In this document: piece after piece, positions 26,819 to 34,965 of the stretch
Numbering within the stretch: position 1 is the stretch's first letter
How the letters are laid out: each line of letters starts with the position of its first letter
Origin: Winogradskyella sp.
GTDB lineage: Bacteria; Bacteroidota; Bacteroidia; Flavobacteriales; Flavobacteriaceae
Reading direction: 5' to 3'
DNA: 64,000 nt
NCBI GenBank assembly: GCA_013002225.1
Contig: JABDKL010000013.1
Span: 43,335-107,334, forward strand
Program-made: the position numbers and the translations under genes
Notes under the pieces: generated by a model
Seen by the model: the letters and a program-made list of their open reading frames with translations, nothing else
Databases searched by the model: none
What the model was told of the DNA's origin: nothing

Positions 26819-27274
26819 ATGAAAACCTCAAAACGATTCGACAGTGCGGTAAAGAAGCTCTATCAGGCTTTTCACAATAACACATTAAATCCTGAAGACT
26901 GTGCGCAATGTGCTGTTGGCAATATTTTAGATAACAATGATTTTTGGCGACATTTAACAGACATACATGGTTCTGTAAAATTAAATTATGTAGGCCTAGT
27001 CCATCAAAATTTAGGGAGAAGATTTAATGGTTATCTACCTCTAGAATTATTAAAAATTGAAGCAGCATTTTTAAAAGGTTGCGGATATCGATTAGGAACT
27101 AATTATTGCCATAAGCCAGAATACTTAAGAGATCAGTACATTTTGTTTAATGGCTTATGTGAGGTAATTTCTACCTTGTGCAAACTGGATAAAATAAGTT
27201 ATATATTAGAATGCAGCACCTTATTCAACTTTAGAAATCAACTAACTGAATTGACAACTTTAGAGTATCCTTAA
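26819..27274 (+). CDS. conserved flavobacterial protein convergent with nqr
   Basis: A 151-residue protein beginning MKTSKRFDSAVKKLYQAFHN. Conserved-looking features are a Cys pair (DCAQCAVGN, residues 23-26), GLVHQNLGRRFNGY, and further Cys/His residues (GCGYRLG, NYCHKP). I recognise the family from Flavobacteriaceae. From memory, relatives are sometimes named Na+-translocating NADH-quinone reductase subunit F, but none of the NqrF cofactor motifs is present. Function is unknown; the Cys/His content would allow metal binding. It converges on the nqr operon across a bidirectional terminator. Confidence 0.75.
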   Translation: MKTSKRFDSAVKKLYQAFHNNTLNPEDCAQCAVGNILDNNDFWRHLTDIHGSVKLNYVGLVHQNLGRRFNGYLPLELLKIEAAFLKGCGYRLGTNYCHKPEYLRDQYILFNGLCEVISTLCKLDKISYILECSTLFNFRNQLTELTTLEYP

Positions 27275-27275
27275 A

Positions 27276-27310
27276 AAAAATACCAGTACAAATTTTGTAC
27301 TGGTATTTTT
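27276..27310. terminator. bidirectional terminator between the 151-residue gene and nqrF
   Basis: A near-perfect 16-bp inverted repeat with core TACCAGTACA/TGTACTGGTA is flanked by A-run and T-run on both sides, so it can stop transcription from either strand. Confidence 0.88.
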
Positions 27311-27335
27311 TAGCATTTACAATTAAGCATTTAGT

Positions 27336-28007
27336 TTATCCACCAAAATCGTCAAATCTAATATGCTCATCTGGTATTCCGAAGTCTTCACCCATTTTTT
27401 GAACCGCCTGGTTCATTAATGGTGGACCACAGAAGTATAACTCTATGTCTTCTGGAGCGTCATGGTGATTTAAATAGTTATCAATTACACAATTGTGTAT
27501 AAACCCAACAAAACCATCACCTTCTTCGTCATTAATATCTTTCTTAACTTTCCAGTTATCCTCTTCTAAAGGCTCAGATAGTGCCATGTAGAATTTAAAA
27601 TTAGGAAAATCTTTTTCTAATTTTCTAAAATGTTCAATGTAGAACAGCTCACGCTTAGAACGACCGCCGTACCAATAGGTTACTTTTCTTCCAGTCTTAA
27701 TAGTTCTGAATAAGTGATAAAGGTGTGATCGCATTGGCGCCATACCTGCACCACCACCTACATAAAGCATTTCACTTTCTGACTCATTTATGAAGAATTC
27801 TCCATAAGGTCCCGAAATTGTTACTTTGTCACCCGGTTTCTGAGCAAATATATAAGAAGATGCTACACCAGGATTTACATCCATCCAACCGTTTTTAGCA
27901 CGATCCCATGGTGGGGTTGCAATACGAACATTTAGCATAATCTCACGACCTTCTGCAGGATAAGACGCCATTGAATAAGCGCGTTCTACAGTTTCGTTAT
28001 TTTTCAT
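27336..28007 (-). CDS. nqrF: NqrF C-terminal part (FAD/NADH-binding domain)
   Basis: This open frame of 223 codons starts at the ATG 9 bases after the TAG, so reinitiation is possible. It holds the FAD motif RAYSMASYP, the flavin-domain segment SGPYGEFFI, the NAD-binding [12 protein letters not shown] and the C-terminal [10 protein letters not shown] ... FDDFGG typical of NqrF. This domain takes hydride from NADH. Alone it would lack the membrane anchor and the iron-sulfur cluster. The frame ends 26 bases before the bidirectional terminator. Confidence 0.8.
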   Translation of the reverse strand: MKNNETVERAYSMASYPAEGREIMLNVRIATPPWDRAKNGWMDVNPGVASSYIFAQKPGDKVTISGPYGEFFINESESEMLYVGGGAGMAPMRSHLYHLFRTIKTGRKVTYWYGGRSKRELFYIEHFRKLEKDFPNFKFYMALSEPLEEDNWKVKKDINDEEGDGFVGFIHNCVIDNYLNHHDAPEDIELYFCGPPLMNQAVQKMGEDFGIPDEHIRFDDFGG

Positions 28008-28016
28008 GACTAACGG

Positions 28017-28649
28017 CTATAATCCAAATTTATCCCATTCAGCTTGGAACTTATCTGGAGATTCATGCTCCTCTGGATGCGCCGTAATATCTATGTCTGA
28101 ATATTTTATTTCACATGGCGGAATTTCAATTTGAATATAACCTCCTGCTTTATAACCCATATCTTCTGGAATCTCAACTACAAACTCCTTAATAAATGAG
28201 GCTACATTATAATTTCGTACAACGGTTGCTTCCCATTTCTTGATACCAAAGACCTCTTCAGGAATTGTAATTTCCATATCCTGCTTAACCTTAACCTGGC
28301 AAGACAAACGTGCACCATGTGCCAATTCTTTTCTTGAAAAGTGGGGCGTCTCTGTTGGTAAAGCTTCACCTCCACCTTCCAGCACTTGACATTCACATTG
28401 AATACATGTTCCACCACCACCACAGGCAGATGGTAAAAAGATCTTATTATTACCTAAAGTAGATAATAAAGTGCCTCCTGAGGCTACTTCAATTTCGCGT
28501 TCGCCATTGATTAAAATCTTTACAGGACCAGATGGGGACAATTTTTGTTTTACAAATAATAATAAAGCAACCAATACCAGAGTTACCACTAAAAAGGCTC
28601 CTACTGTTGCTACTATAGTTCCGATTGTACTTGCGGCTAATATCATCAT
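28017..28649 (-). CDS. nqrF: NqrF N-terminal part (membrane anchor and 2Fe-2S domain)
   Basis: 210 codons from ATG 28649 (MMILAAST) to TAG. An N-terminal transmembrane helix (about residues 8-32) is followed by a plant-type ferredoxin domain with cluster cysteines in SACGGGGTCIQCEC and RLSCQV. The first part of the FAD-binding domain (IPEDMGYKAGGYIQIEIP) then runs to DKFGL and the stop. The start at 28649 is preferred over TTG 28658. It follows nqrE by only 9 bases. A truncated product of this sort could be membrane-bound but not NADH-reactive. Confidence 0.8.
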   Translation of the reverse strand: MMILAASTIGTIVATVGAFLVVTLVLVALLLFVKQKLSPSGPVKILINGEREIEVASGGTLLSTLGNNKIFLPSACGGGGTCIQCECQVLEGGGEALPTETPHFSRKELAHGARLSCQVKVKQDMEITIPEEVFGIKKWEATVVRNYNVASFIKEFVVEIPEDMGYKAGGYIQIEIPPCEIKYSDIDITAHPEEHESPDKFQAEWDKFGL

Positions 28650-28658
28650 ACTAATCAA

Positions 28659-29411
28659 TTACTTGTTTAAATTTTCAGTAATACTTTGACTGTCGTCAAC
28701 TACTACTGTTTTATTATCAGTTTCGTCATTTTCAATCGCTTCCATAATCACTTCACTAACTTCTGTATCAGTTGCTGGTTTTGCTTCCTCATCGCCTCCA
28801 GTTAACATTCCTCCAAAACTCATAAACCCAATAGCCATTAGACCCGTAATAATAAAAGTAATTCCTAAACCTCGTAAAGCTGGAGGGACATTACTATATC
28901 TAATTTTTTCACGAATTGCTGCAATTGCTAAAATCGCTAAAAACCATCCGATACCCGAAGCAACACCATAGTTAAGCGCTAAGCCTAAAGTTGCTATTTC
29001 TCTAGATTGCATAAATAGGGAACCTCCTAAAATGGCACAGTTTACAGCGATTAACGGTAAAAAGATACCTAATGAGTTATAAAGTGATGGCGAGAATTTC
29101 TCAACCACAATTTCTACTAATTGTACCATTGTTGCAATGGTTGCAATAAACATAATAAAAGATAAAAAGCTTAAATCGTAAGCTGCGTACTCTTCGCCTA
29201 ACCAAGATAAAGCACCTGGCTGAAGTATGTACTGATCTAACAACCAGTTTAAAGGTACTGTAATTGCTAAAACAAATATAACGGCAGCTCCTAAACCAAC
29301 AGCGGTTGAAACTTTTTTAGACACAGCAAGGTAAGAACACATTCCTAAGAATGTAGCAAATACCATGTTATCTATAAATATCGATTTGAAAAATAATTCT
29401 ATATGTTCCAT
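28659..29411 (-). CDS. nqrE: Na+-translocating NADH:quinone reductase subunit E
   Basis: A 250-residue inner-membrane subunit with six hydrophobic segments. Family motifs are [20 protein letters not shown] (with the cluster-binding Cys) and [11 protein letters not shown] near the end of the core. The core ends around residue 202. It is followed by about 48 acidic residues ([15 protein letters not shown] ... TENLNK) absent from the roughly 200-residue proteobacterial subunit. The tail is charged and probably cytoplasmic. It starts 75 bases after nqrD. Confidence 0.95.
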   Translation of the reverse strand: MEHIELFFKSIFIDNMVFATFLGMCSYLAVSKKVSTAVGLGAAVIFVLAITVPLNWLLDQYILQPGALSWLGEEYAAYDLSFLSFIMFIATIATMVQLVEIVVEKFSPSLYNSLGIFLPLIAVNCAILGGSLFMQSREIATLGLALNYGVASGIGWFLAILAIAAIREKIRYSNVPPALRGLGITFIITGLMAIGFMSFGGMLTGGDEEAKPATDTEVSEVIMEAIENDETDNKTVVVDDSQSITENLNK

Positions 29412-29486
29412 ATTCTTTTAGTTTTCAATCTCAGTGTCTGCTCGCAAAATAATACTACTTACGGCTACTGAAACCTGTATACTGAT

Positions 29487-30119
29487 TTAATCTTCTATTA
29501 AAGCTTTATTTCTACTTCTTTGAACCCAAATGATGATTCCCACTACTATAAGTGCCATTGGTGATAATAACATAAATCCGTTATTTTCGTAACCGATAGC
29601 ATAAAGTCCTGTTTTTTCGATAGGGTCGCCCAGCACTGGAATTCCTAATAAAGTACCAGAACCCAATAGCTCTCTAAAGAAACCTACTATAATTAAAATT
29701 ACCCCATAACCTAAAGCATTACCTATACCATCTAAAAAAGATCTGTAAGGACCGTTTCCTAAAGCAAACGCCTCAAAACGTCCCATAATAATACAGTTGG
29801 TTATTATTAATCCAACGAAAACAGAAAGTGTCTTACTTAATTCGTAGGCGAAAGCCTTTAAAACTAAATCGACTATAATTACTAAAGTTGCAACAACAAT
29901 AAGTTGCACTATAATTCTAATTTTTGAAGGTATGATATTACGCATTAATGAAATAACAACATTACCGATACCAAGTACAAATAACACAGATATAGACATC
30001 ACAATAGATGCTTCTAACTCTGCAGTAATTGCCAAAGCTGAACAAATACCTAAAACCTGAATAGTAATAGGGTTATTATCTGTTAATGGGTCTAATATTA
30101 ATTTACTGTCTTTTCCCAT
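29487..30119 (-). CDS. nqrD: Na+-translocating NADH:quinone reductase subunit D
   Basis: A 210-residue membrane subunit, homologous to NqrE and topologically inverted relative to it. Six hydrophobic segments are visible. TNCIIMGRFEAFALGNGP carries the conserved Cys that helps bind the intramembrane iron-sulfur centre, and the start DNNPITIQVLGICSALA is family-typical. Length is normal. It begins four bases after nqrC. Confidence 0.96.
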   Translation of the reverse strand: MGKDSKLILDPLTDNNPITIQVLGICSALAITAELEASIVMSISVLFVLGIGNVVISLMRNIIPSKIRIIVQLIVVATLVIIVDLVLKAFAYELSKTLSVFVGLIITNCIIMGRFEAFALGNGPYRSFLDGIGNALGYGVILIIVGFFRELLGSGTLLGIPVLGDPIEKTGLYAIGYENNGFMLLSPMALIVVGIIIWVQRSRNKALIED

Positions 30120-30122
30120 AAT

Positions 30123-30914
30123 TTAGTTTCCTTTTAAGGTTTCAAAATAAGGTAAGTATAATCTTAAATCTTTTTTTATCATCGCAGTAACGCCGTCACC
30201 TGTAATAGTTGCACCAGCAATTGCGTCTACCTCATTATCTGTTTTGTCTTCATTTTTTGGATCTGCATTTCCTTTAGCTACAGTAATGCCTTTAAAAACA
30301 CCAGCCTCAGTTAAAAGATGTTCTCCATAAAAATCATCCATAAAATAGCGTTGCTTAATGTTAGCACCTAAACCAGGTGTTTCACCTTTGTGATCAAAAT
30401 AAGCACCTTGAACCACCATGTTTTCATCCATTGCAATATATCCCCAGATCGCATCCCACAGTCCTTTACCATATATAGGTGCAACGTAAAATGTTTTCCC
30501 GTCCTTATTACCTACAAATAATGGTAATTGTCTCGGTTCTCCTCGTTTAGCCTTAGCTTGCTGCTTCTTAACATCTATTAAATAAGGTTCTTTATTGTAC
30601 TCTGCAACATACTCTTCTCGAGTCTGCGTTTTTAAAATCTTTCCTGAACTATCTACAGTGATAACGATCTGTTCGGTAATGTTTTTACCAAATTCTTCCG
30701 GTGCCACATCTGTTGACACAAATACTGCACTAGTTTCATCATTTTCATTAACACCCATTGCATACAATATATTCTGCTGCTTCTCGATCTCCTCGTTCTG
30801 CGTAATCATAGGTTTGGTATAACCAAATAATCCTGCTAAAATCACACCTACGACGATTACCATTCCTATGGCGAAAATTACAGTATAAGAGTTTTTATCT
30901 GTTCTGTTTTCCAT
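30123..30914 (-). CDS. nqrC: Na+-translocating NADH:quinone reductase subunit C
   Basis: A 263-residue subunit with one N-terminal transmembrane helix (about residues 12-33) and a periplasmic FMN-binding domain. The flavinylation motif reads DAIAGATITGDGV, with the FMN acceptor at Thr236. The usual Ser before GAT is Ala here. FMN would be attached by ApbE. HKGETPGLGANI, another family motif, is also present. It is two bases from nqrB. Confidence 0.96.
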   Translation of the reverse strand: MENRTDKNSYTVIFAIGMVIVVGVILAGLFGYTKPMITQNEEIEKQQNILYAMGVNENDETSAVFVSTDVAPEEFGKNITEQIVITVDSSGKILKTQTREEYVAEYNKEPYLIDVKKQQAKAKRGEPRQLPLFVGNKDGKTFYVAPIYGKGLWDAIWGYIAMDENMVVQGAYFDHKGETPGLGANIKQRYFMDDFYGEHLLTEAGVFKGITVAKGNADPKNEDKTDNEVDAIAGATITGDGVTAMIKKDLRLYLPYFETLKGN

Positions 30915-30916
30915 GG

Positions 30917-32143
30917 TTATGCTGCTTTTACTTTAACACGTTTCATTCGTTTCTTAACGTTACCTTGAACCACATAATGGTCTATAGTTGGTGCAAAAAC
31001 ATTCATTAAAAGAATGGCTAAGAATACACCTTCTGGATAAGCTGGATTAAATACTCGGATCATGATAGATATAAATCCTATTAAGAAACCGTAAATCCAT
31101 TTACCTTTATTAGTCTGTGATGCTGTAACAGGATCTGTAGCCATATATACTGCTCCAAATAAAATACTACCAATAATTAAATGCTGCCAAAACGGAACAC
31201 TCATTAATCCGTAGAATTTACTCGAGTCACTGATCCAGCCCATATCTACAACGCCGTTAAAAATTAGTCCCATTACCAAAGCACCAACAATGGTACTTAA
31301 TATAATTCTCCAGCTACCAATTTTTGTGAAAATCAAAAATAAGGCCCCGATAATTATTAAGAATTTAGACGTTTCACCAACTGAACCCGGAATAATACCC
31401 CAGAACATATCCCAGTAGTCTATACCTGCCAAGGAGCTATTTTGCGCGTAGGCGCCTAATAAGGTTTCTCCAGAAATAGCATCTACATTTTGGCCCGCAG
31501 CAATCATTTGATCACGTTCTACAGCACCATGTACCCATACCTTATCACCAGACATCCAGGTAGGATAGGCGAAGAATAAGAATGCTCTTATGGTTAAGGC
31601 TGGATTAAGAATATTCATACCTGTACCACCAAAGACTTCCTTCCCGATTACTACGCCAAATATAACAGCTACCGCAAGCATCCATAGCGGAATATCGACA
31701 GGAACAATTAATGGCACTAACATTCCAGTTACCAAATAGCCTTCCTCAACTTCATGACCTTTTATAATCGCGAAGACGAATTCAACAGCTAAACCTACAC
31801 CATAGGAAACGGCTACCAATGGCAAGACCGTCCATGCGCCAATAATTAGATTATCGAGTGTCCAAAACGATGCTCCTAAAAAGCCATTTGCCGCTTCAAT
31901 TTCACCTAATGCTAAATAATGCTGATAACCTGCATTGAACATACCAAATATTAAACATGGTACTAAAGCCATGATTACTGTATTCATCGTACGCTTCAAG
32001 TCATCTGCTGCCTTAATATGAGTACCATTATGTGTCGTCTCATTAGGCATATATAAAAACGTAAAGAGGGCATTAAATCCAGGAAGCCACTTTTTGTCTT
32101 TATTCTTCTCTTTAAAATTATGTAAATTTTGTTTTAAACCCAT
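30917..32143 (-). CDS. nqrB: Na+-translocating NADH:quinone reductase subunit B
   Basis: A 408-residue polytopic subunit that carries covalent FMN and riboflavin and holds the Na+ path. The covalent FMN site is Thr258 in GSVGETSKF. GKEVFGGTGMNILNPAL and MATDPVTASQTNKG are further hallmarks. The start codon shares one base with the nqrA stop codon (TAATG). Confidence 0.96.
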   Translation of the reverse strand: MGLKQNLHNFKEKNKDKKWLPGFNALFTFLYMPNETTHNGTHIKAADDLKRTMNTVIMALVPCLIFGMFNAGYQHYLALGEIEAANGFLGASFWTLDNLIIGAWTVLPLVAVSYGVGLAVEFVFAIIKGHEVEEGYLVTGMLVPLIVPVDIPLWMLAVAVIFGVVIGKEVFGGTGMNILNPALTIRAFLFFAYPTWMSGDKVWVHGAVERDQMIAAGQNVDAISGETLLGAYAQNSSLAGIDYWDMFWGIIPGSVGETSKFLIIIGALFLIFTKIGSWRIILSTIVGALVMGLIFNGVVDMGWISDSSKFYGLMSVPFWQHLIIGSILFGAVYMATDPVTASQTNKGKWIYGFLIGFISIMIRVFNPAYPEGVFLAILLMNVFAPTIDHYVVQGNVKKRMKRVKVKAA

Positions 32144-33492
32144 TATCCTATTTCTTTAAGCATTAAGTCTAATCCTTCTCTTATAATTTTTTGATGTGGT
32201 TGCTTAGACACACAAATAAATTCTGTTAATGCAAAATCCTCAGGTGCAACTTCGTACATTCCTAAAGCCTCCATTTCATCTAAATCCTGATACATACAGG
32301 CCTTTAAAATTTGCATTGGGTAAATATCTAAAGGAAATACTTCTTCGTAATTACCAGTAACTACAAATGCACGATGTTCGCCATTTGTGTTTGTGTCTAA
32401 ATCGTATTTCTTTTTTGGTGTTAGCCACGAAAACGTCAAAGCTCTTGTTGTGGATACTTTATCGAAAACAGGCTTATTCCAACCAAAAAATTCATAATCA
32501 TCACCTTCTGGTATTACAGTAATAACATTACTATAATAGTCCAAATTACCGTCAGGTTGCACATGCTTTCCTGATAATACGTTTCCAGAAATAATACGGT
32601 CATTGCCATTTTGCTCAACACCATTATCATATACCATTGTAGCAACCTCAGCTCCTATTTTGGTTTTGAAATATCTTGGTTTTTTAACAGATGACCCTGT
32701 TAAAGCAACAATACGTTCTGCATTAAATTTACCAGTTAACAAAAGTTCGCCTATAATGACTAAATCTTGCGCATTTACGGTCCAAACAACTTCCCCTTTA
32801 TTCACAGGACTAACCTTATTGATTAAAGTCCCTACATTCCCTGATGGGTGAGGCCCAGAAACATGATAGGTTGTAGCATCTTTTAATTGAGCTAATGGAG
32901 AATTAGAACTTCCTACGGAGATATGTACACCTCCTTCGGTTAACTTTGATAAGGCAGTTACCGCAGTTTGTAATTCTGCCTCCTTACCTGCCAATGTATA
33001 GTCTAAATCTGCTGCTAACGGTGCACTCGCATACCCGGAAATAAAAATTGCTTTTGGCGATCTATCGGCTTTTGCAACAACGTCATAAGGACGTTGTTTT
33101 ATAAATGCCCAACAACCAGAAGCCAACAAATGTGATTTCAATTTATCAGCATCAGATGATACATCAAATTTACCATGATCTACATAAGCCTGCTCTTTAT
33201 CTGCAGTAATTTTGATAGCGTCGATACGACGTCTAGGTCCACGTTGTACTTCAGTTACTTCACCAGAAACCGGTGAAACAAACTTCATAGCCTCGTTATC
33301 TTTATTGTAAAAAAGTGTTTCACCTGCCTTAACACGTGTGCCTTCTTTTGCAACAAGTTTTGGAATAATACTGTGGAAATCTTCAGGTCTAATAGAATAG
33401 AAATTACTAACAATAGCGTTCTCTGTAGCTTTTTCGGCTTCACCGACTAACCTAATATCTAAACCCTTTTTTATTCTGATGTCTTTTGACAT
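32143..33492 (-). CDS. nqrA: Na+-translocating NADH:quinone reductase subunit A
   Basis: A 449-residue cytoplasm-facing subunit and the first gene of the operon. It begins KDIRIKKGLDIRLVGEAE, then FHSIIPKLVAKEGTRVKAG, a biotinyl-lipoyl-like hairpin with LFYNKDNEAMKFVSPVSG, and GPHPSGNVGTLI. These are diagnostic for NqrA, which contacts the quinone site. A -7 promoter element lies 33 bases upstream. The whole nqr operon runs from here to the terminator near 27.3 kb. Confidence 0.96.
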   Translation of the reverse strand: MSKDIRIKKGLDIRLVGEAEKATENAIVSNFYSIRPEDFHSIIPKLVAKEGTRVKAGETLFYNKDNEAMKFVSPVSGEVTEVQRGPRRRIDAIKITADKEQAYVDHGKFDVSSDADKLKSHLLASGCWAFIKQRPYDVVAKADRSPKAIFISGYASAPLAADLDYTLAGKEAELQTAVTALSKLTEGGVHISVGSSNSPLAQLKDATTYHVSGPHPSGNVGTLINKVSPVNKGEVVWTVNAQDLVIIGELLLTGKFNAERIVALTGSSVKKPRYFKTKIGAEVATMVYDNGVEQNGNDRIISGNVLSGKHVQPDGNLDYYSNVITVIPEGDDYEFFGWNKPVFDKVSTTRALTFSWLTPKKKYDLDTNTNGEHRAFVVTGNYEEVFPLDIYPMQILKACMYQDLDEMEALGMYEVAPEDFALTEFICVSKQPHQKIIREGLDLMLKEIG

Positions 33493-33524
33493 ATACTTAA
33501 AGATTAGTTATCTAAAAATCCGTG

Positions 33525-33532
33525 CAAATTTA
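33525..33532 (-). promoter_or_regulatory. -7 promoter element of the nqr operon
   Basis: The minus strand reads TAAATTTG, an exact TAnnTTTG. A TTTG lies 24 bases further upstream (33557-33560), slightly longer than the usual spacing. Confidence 0.6.
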
Positions 33533-33655
33533 CGAATTAATGGGCAATTATATTTTCAAATTAAAGTCAACCTTTTTATTTATAATCATTATAAATAATA
33601 GTTTTCTAAAAGGCATGGAATTTGATTATCTTTATGCTCTGTATCTAGAACTATC

Positions 33656-34906
33656 ATGAATAAACCTATTTTAAGCTTACTTTTACTTTTTATTTTCAAC
33701 TCACCTTTATATGCACAGGCTGTTGAAGTTAGTCCTCCGGACTTTATCAAAACGATTACCTTTAAAAGTTCAACAACACAAGGTCAGCTGCCAATATTAA
33801 AACTCGGTGAAACTTTAGAGTTAGAATTTGATGCTTTGAATAATTATGAAGAAGATTTCTACTATGTTATCGAGCATTATAATTATGACTGGACACCCTC
33901 TAATCTGGTAAAATCGGAATATTTAAAAGGTTTAGATAATCAAAGAATTCTGACTTACGTTAATTCTTTTAATACCTATCAAATATATTCTCATTACGAT
34001 CTAAAGATTCCGAATTTACAAACCAGAGCCTTACTTAAAAGTGGTAACTACATGATTTCTATTTTTGATGATTACGGTGAACTAATGTTCAGTCGCAAGT
34101 TCATGATCTATGAAGATATTCTTAGTGTTGGAGCTCAGGTTAAGCGCAGCAGAGATGTCACCGCCATTGCCGAGAAGCAATCTGTCGATCTAAAAATTTC
34201 GGCCAATAGTTTTAATTTTAATAATCCGCTGGAAACCGTAAAAGCACTGATCATTCAAAACAACAACCTTAACACGGCCATTGCAGACTTAAAACCACAG
34301 TACACATTAGGCAACGAGCTCATCTATCGCTATGACACCGAATCTGCTTTTTATGGTGGCAACGAATACCTGTTCTTTGAAAACAAGGATGTTAGAGGAG
34401 CCAATATTTCTATTCAGTTTATTGATCTAAAAGAATTGTATCACGCTTATTTATTCACAAATACACCACGCAGAAATCAACCTTATACTTACAATCCAGA
34501 CATTAATGGAAATTTTATTATTACAGCATTAGACAGAACTGATGTAGATGTAGAGGCAGATTACACAATGATCCATTTTTCTTTAGCTTTGGAAGAGTTA
34601 GAGAATAAAGATATTTATGTTTACGGAAATTACAATGCTTTTGCACTAAATGAACTTAACCGAATGCAATTTAATACTGAGCGTAATAAATATGAATGCA
34701 CAATGCGATTAAAGCAAGGGTTTTACAATTACAAGTATGTTGTAGTAGATAGACTCACGGGCGAATTAGATGAGGGTGCAATAAGTGGCAATTACTGGCA
34801 AACAGAAAATAATTATAAAGTTTTAGTATATTATAGAGATTTGGGAGCGCGATTCGATAGGCTTATAGGCTATGGTGAAGCTTCCTCAGTTAATATTTCT
34901 AATTAA
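33656..34906 (+). CDS. type IX secretion Plug protein (DUF5103)
   Basis: A 416-residue exported protein with signal peptide ending at SPLYAQA. I recognise it as a DUF5103 protein. The family includes Plug, which closes the SprA pore of the type IX secretion system on the periplasmic side. Typical features are VIEHYNYDWTPSNL near the start and the repeated immunoglobulin-like beta segments ending NYWQTENNYKVLVYYRD. It begins 163 bases from the divergent nqrA and would support export of proteins such as the M36 protease. Confidence 0.85.
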   Translation: MNKPILSLLLLFIFNSPLYAQAVEVSPPDFIKTITFKSSTTQGQLPILKLGETLELEFDALNNYEEDFYYVIEHYNYDWTPSNLVKSEYLKGLDNQRILTYVNSFNTYQIYSHYDLKIPNLQTRALLKSGNYMISIFDDYGELMFSRKFMIYEDILSVGAQVKRSRDVTAIAEKQSVDLKISANSFNFNNPLETVKALIIQNNNLNTAIADLKPQYTLGNELIYRYDTESAFYGGNEYLFFENKDVRGANISIQFIDLKELYHAYLFTNTPRRNQPYTYNPDINGNFIITALDRTDVDVEADYTMIHFSLALEELENKDIYVYGNYNAFALNELNRMQFNTERNKYECTMRLKQGFYNYKYVVVDRLTGELDEGAISGNYWQTENNYKVLVYYRDLGARFDRLIGYGEASSVNISN

Positions 34907-34965
34907 TCTCCGGGCTATTTAATTCTGTTAGAATTAGTCATACTACTTACTAATAACTATTTATA

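Larger units (their letters stand above)
27336..28649 (-). pseudogene. nqrF: Na+-translocating NADH:quinone reductase subunit F, interrupted by in-frame TAG
   Basis: Taken together, the frame 28649-27336 encodes a normal-length NqrF (about 437 codons): membrane anchor, 2Fe-2S ferredoxin domain, then FAD- and NADH-binding domain. A single TAG at 28017-28019 lies between DKFGL and [17 protein letters not shown], in the same frame on both sides. In NqrF homologues an aromatic residue stands at this position, so one TGG-to-TAG change explains it. No other lesion is visible and the downstream half is well conserved, which points to a recent change, a sequencing error, or a protein made in two pieces. 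The two halves are listed separately. Confidence 0.8.

Noticed and set aside
28017-28019. Recoding of TAG as pyrrolysine
   Set aside because: Pyrrolysine systems are not expected in this group, the residue expected here is aromatic, and nothing in the window encodes such a system.
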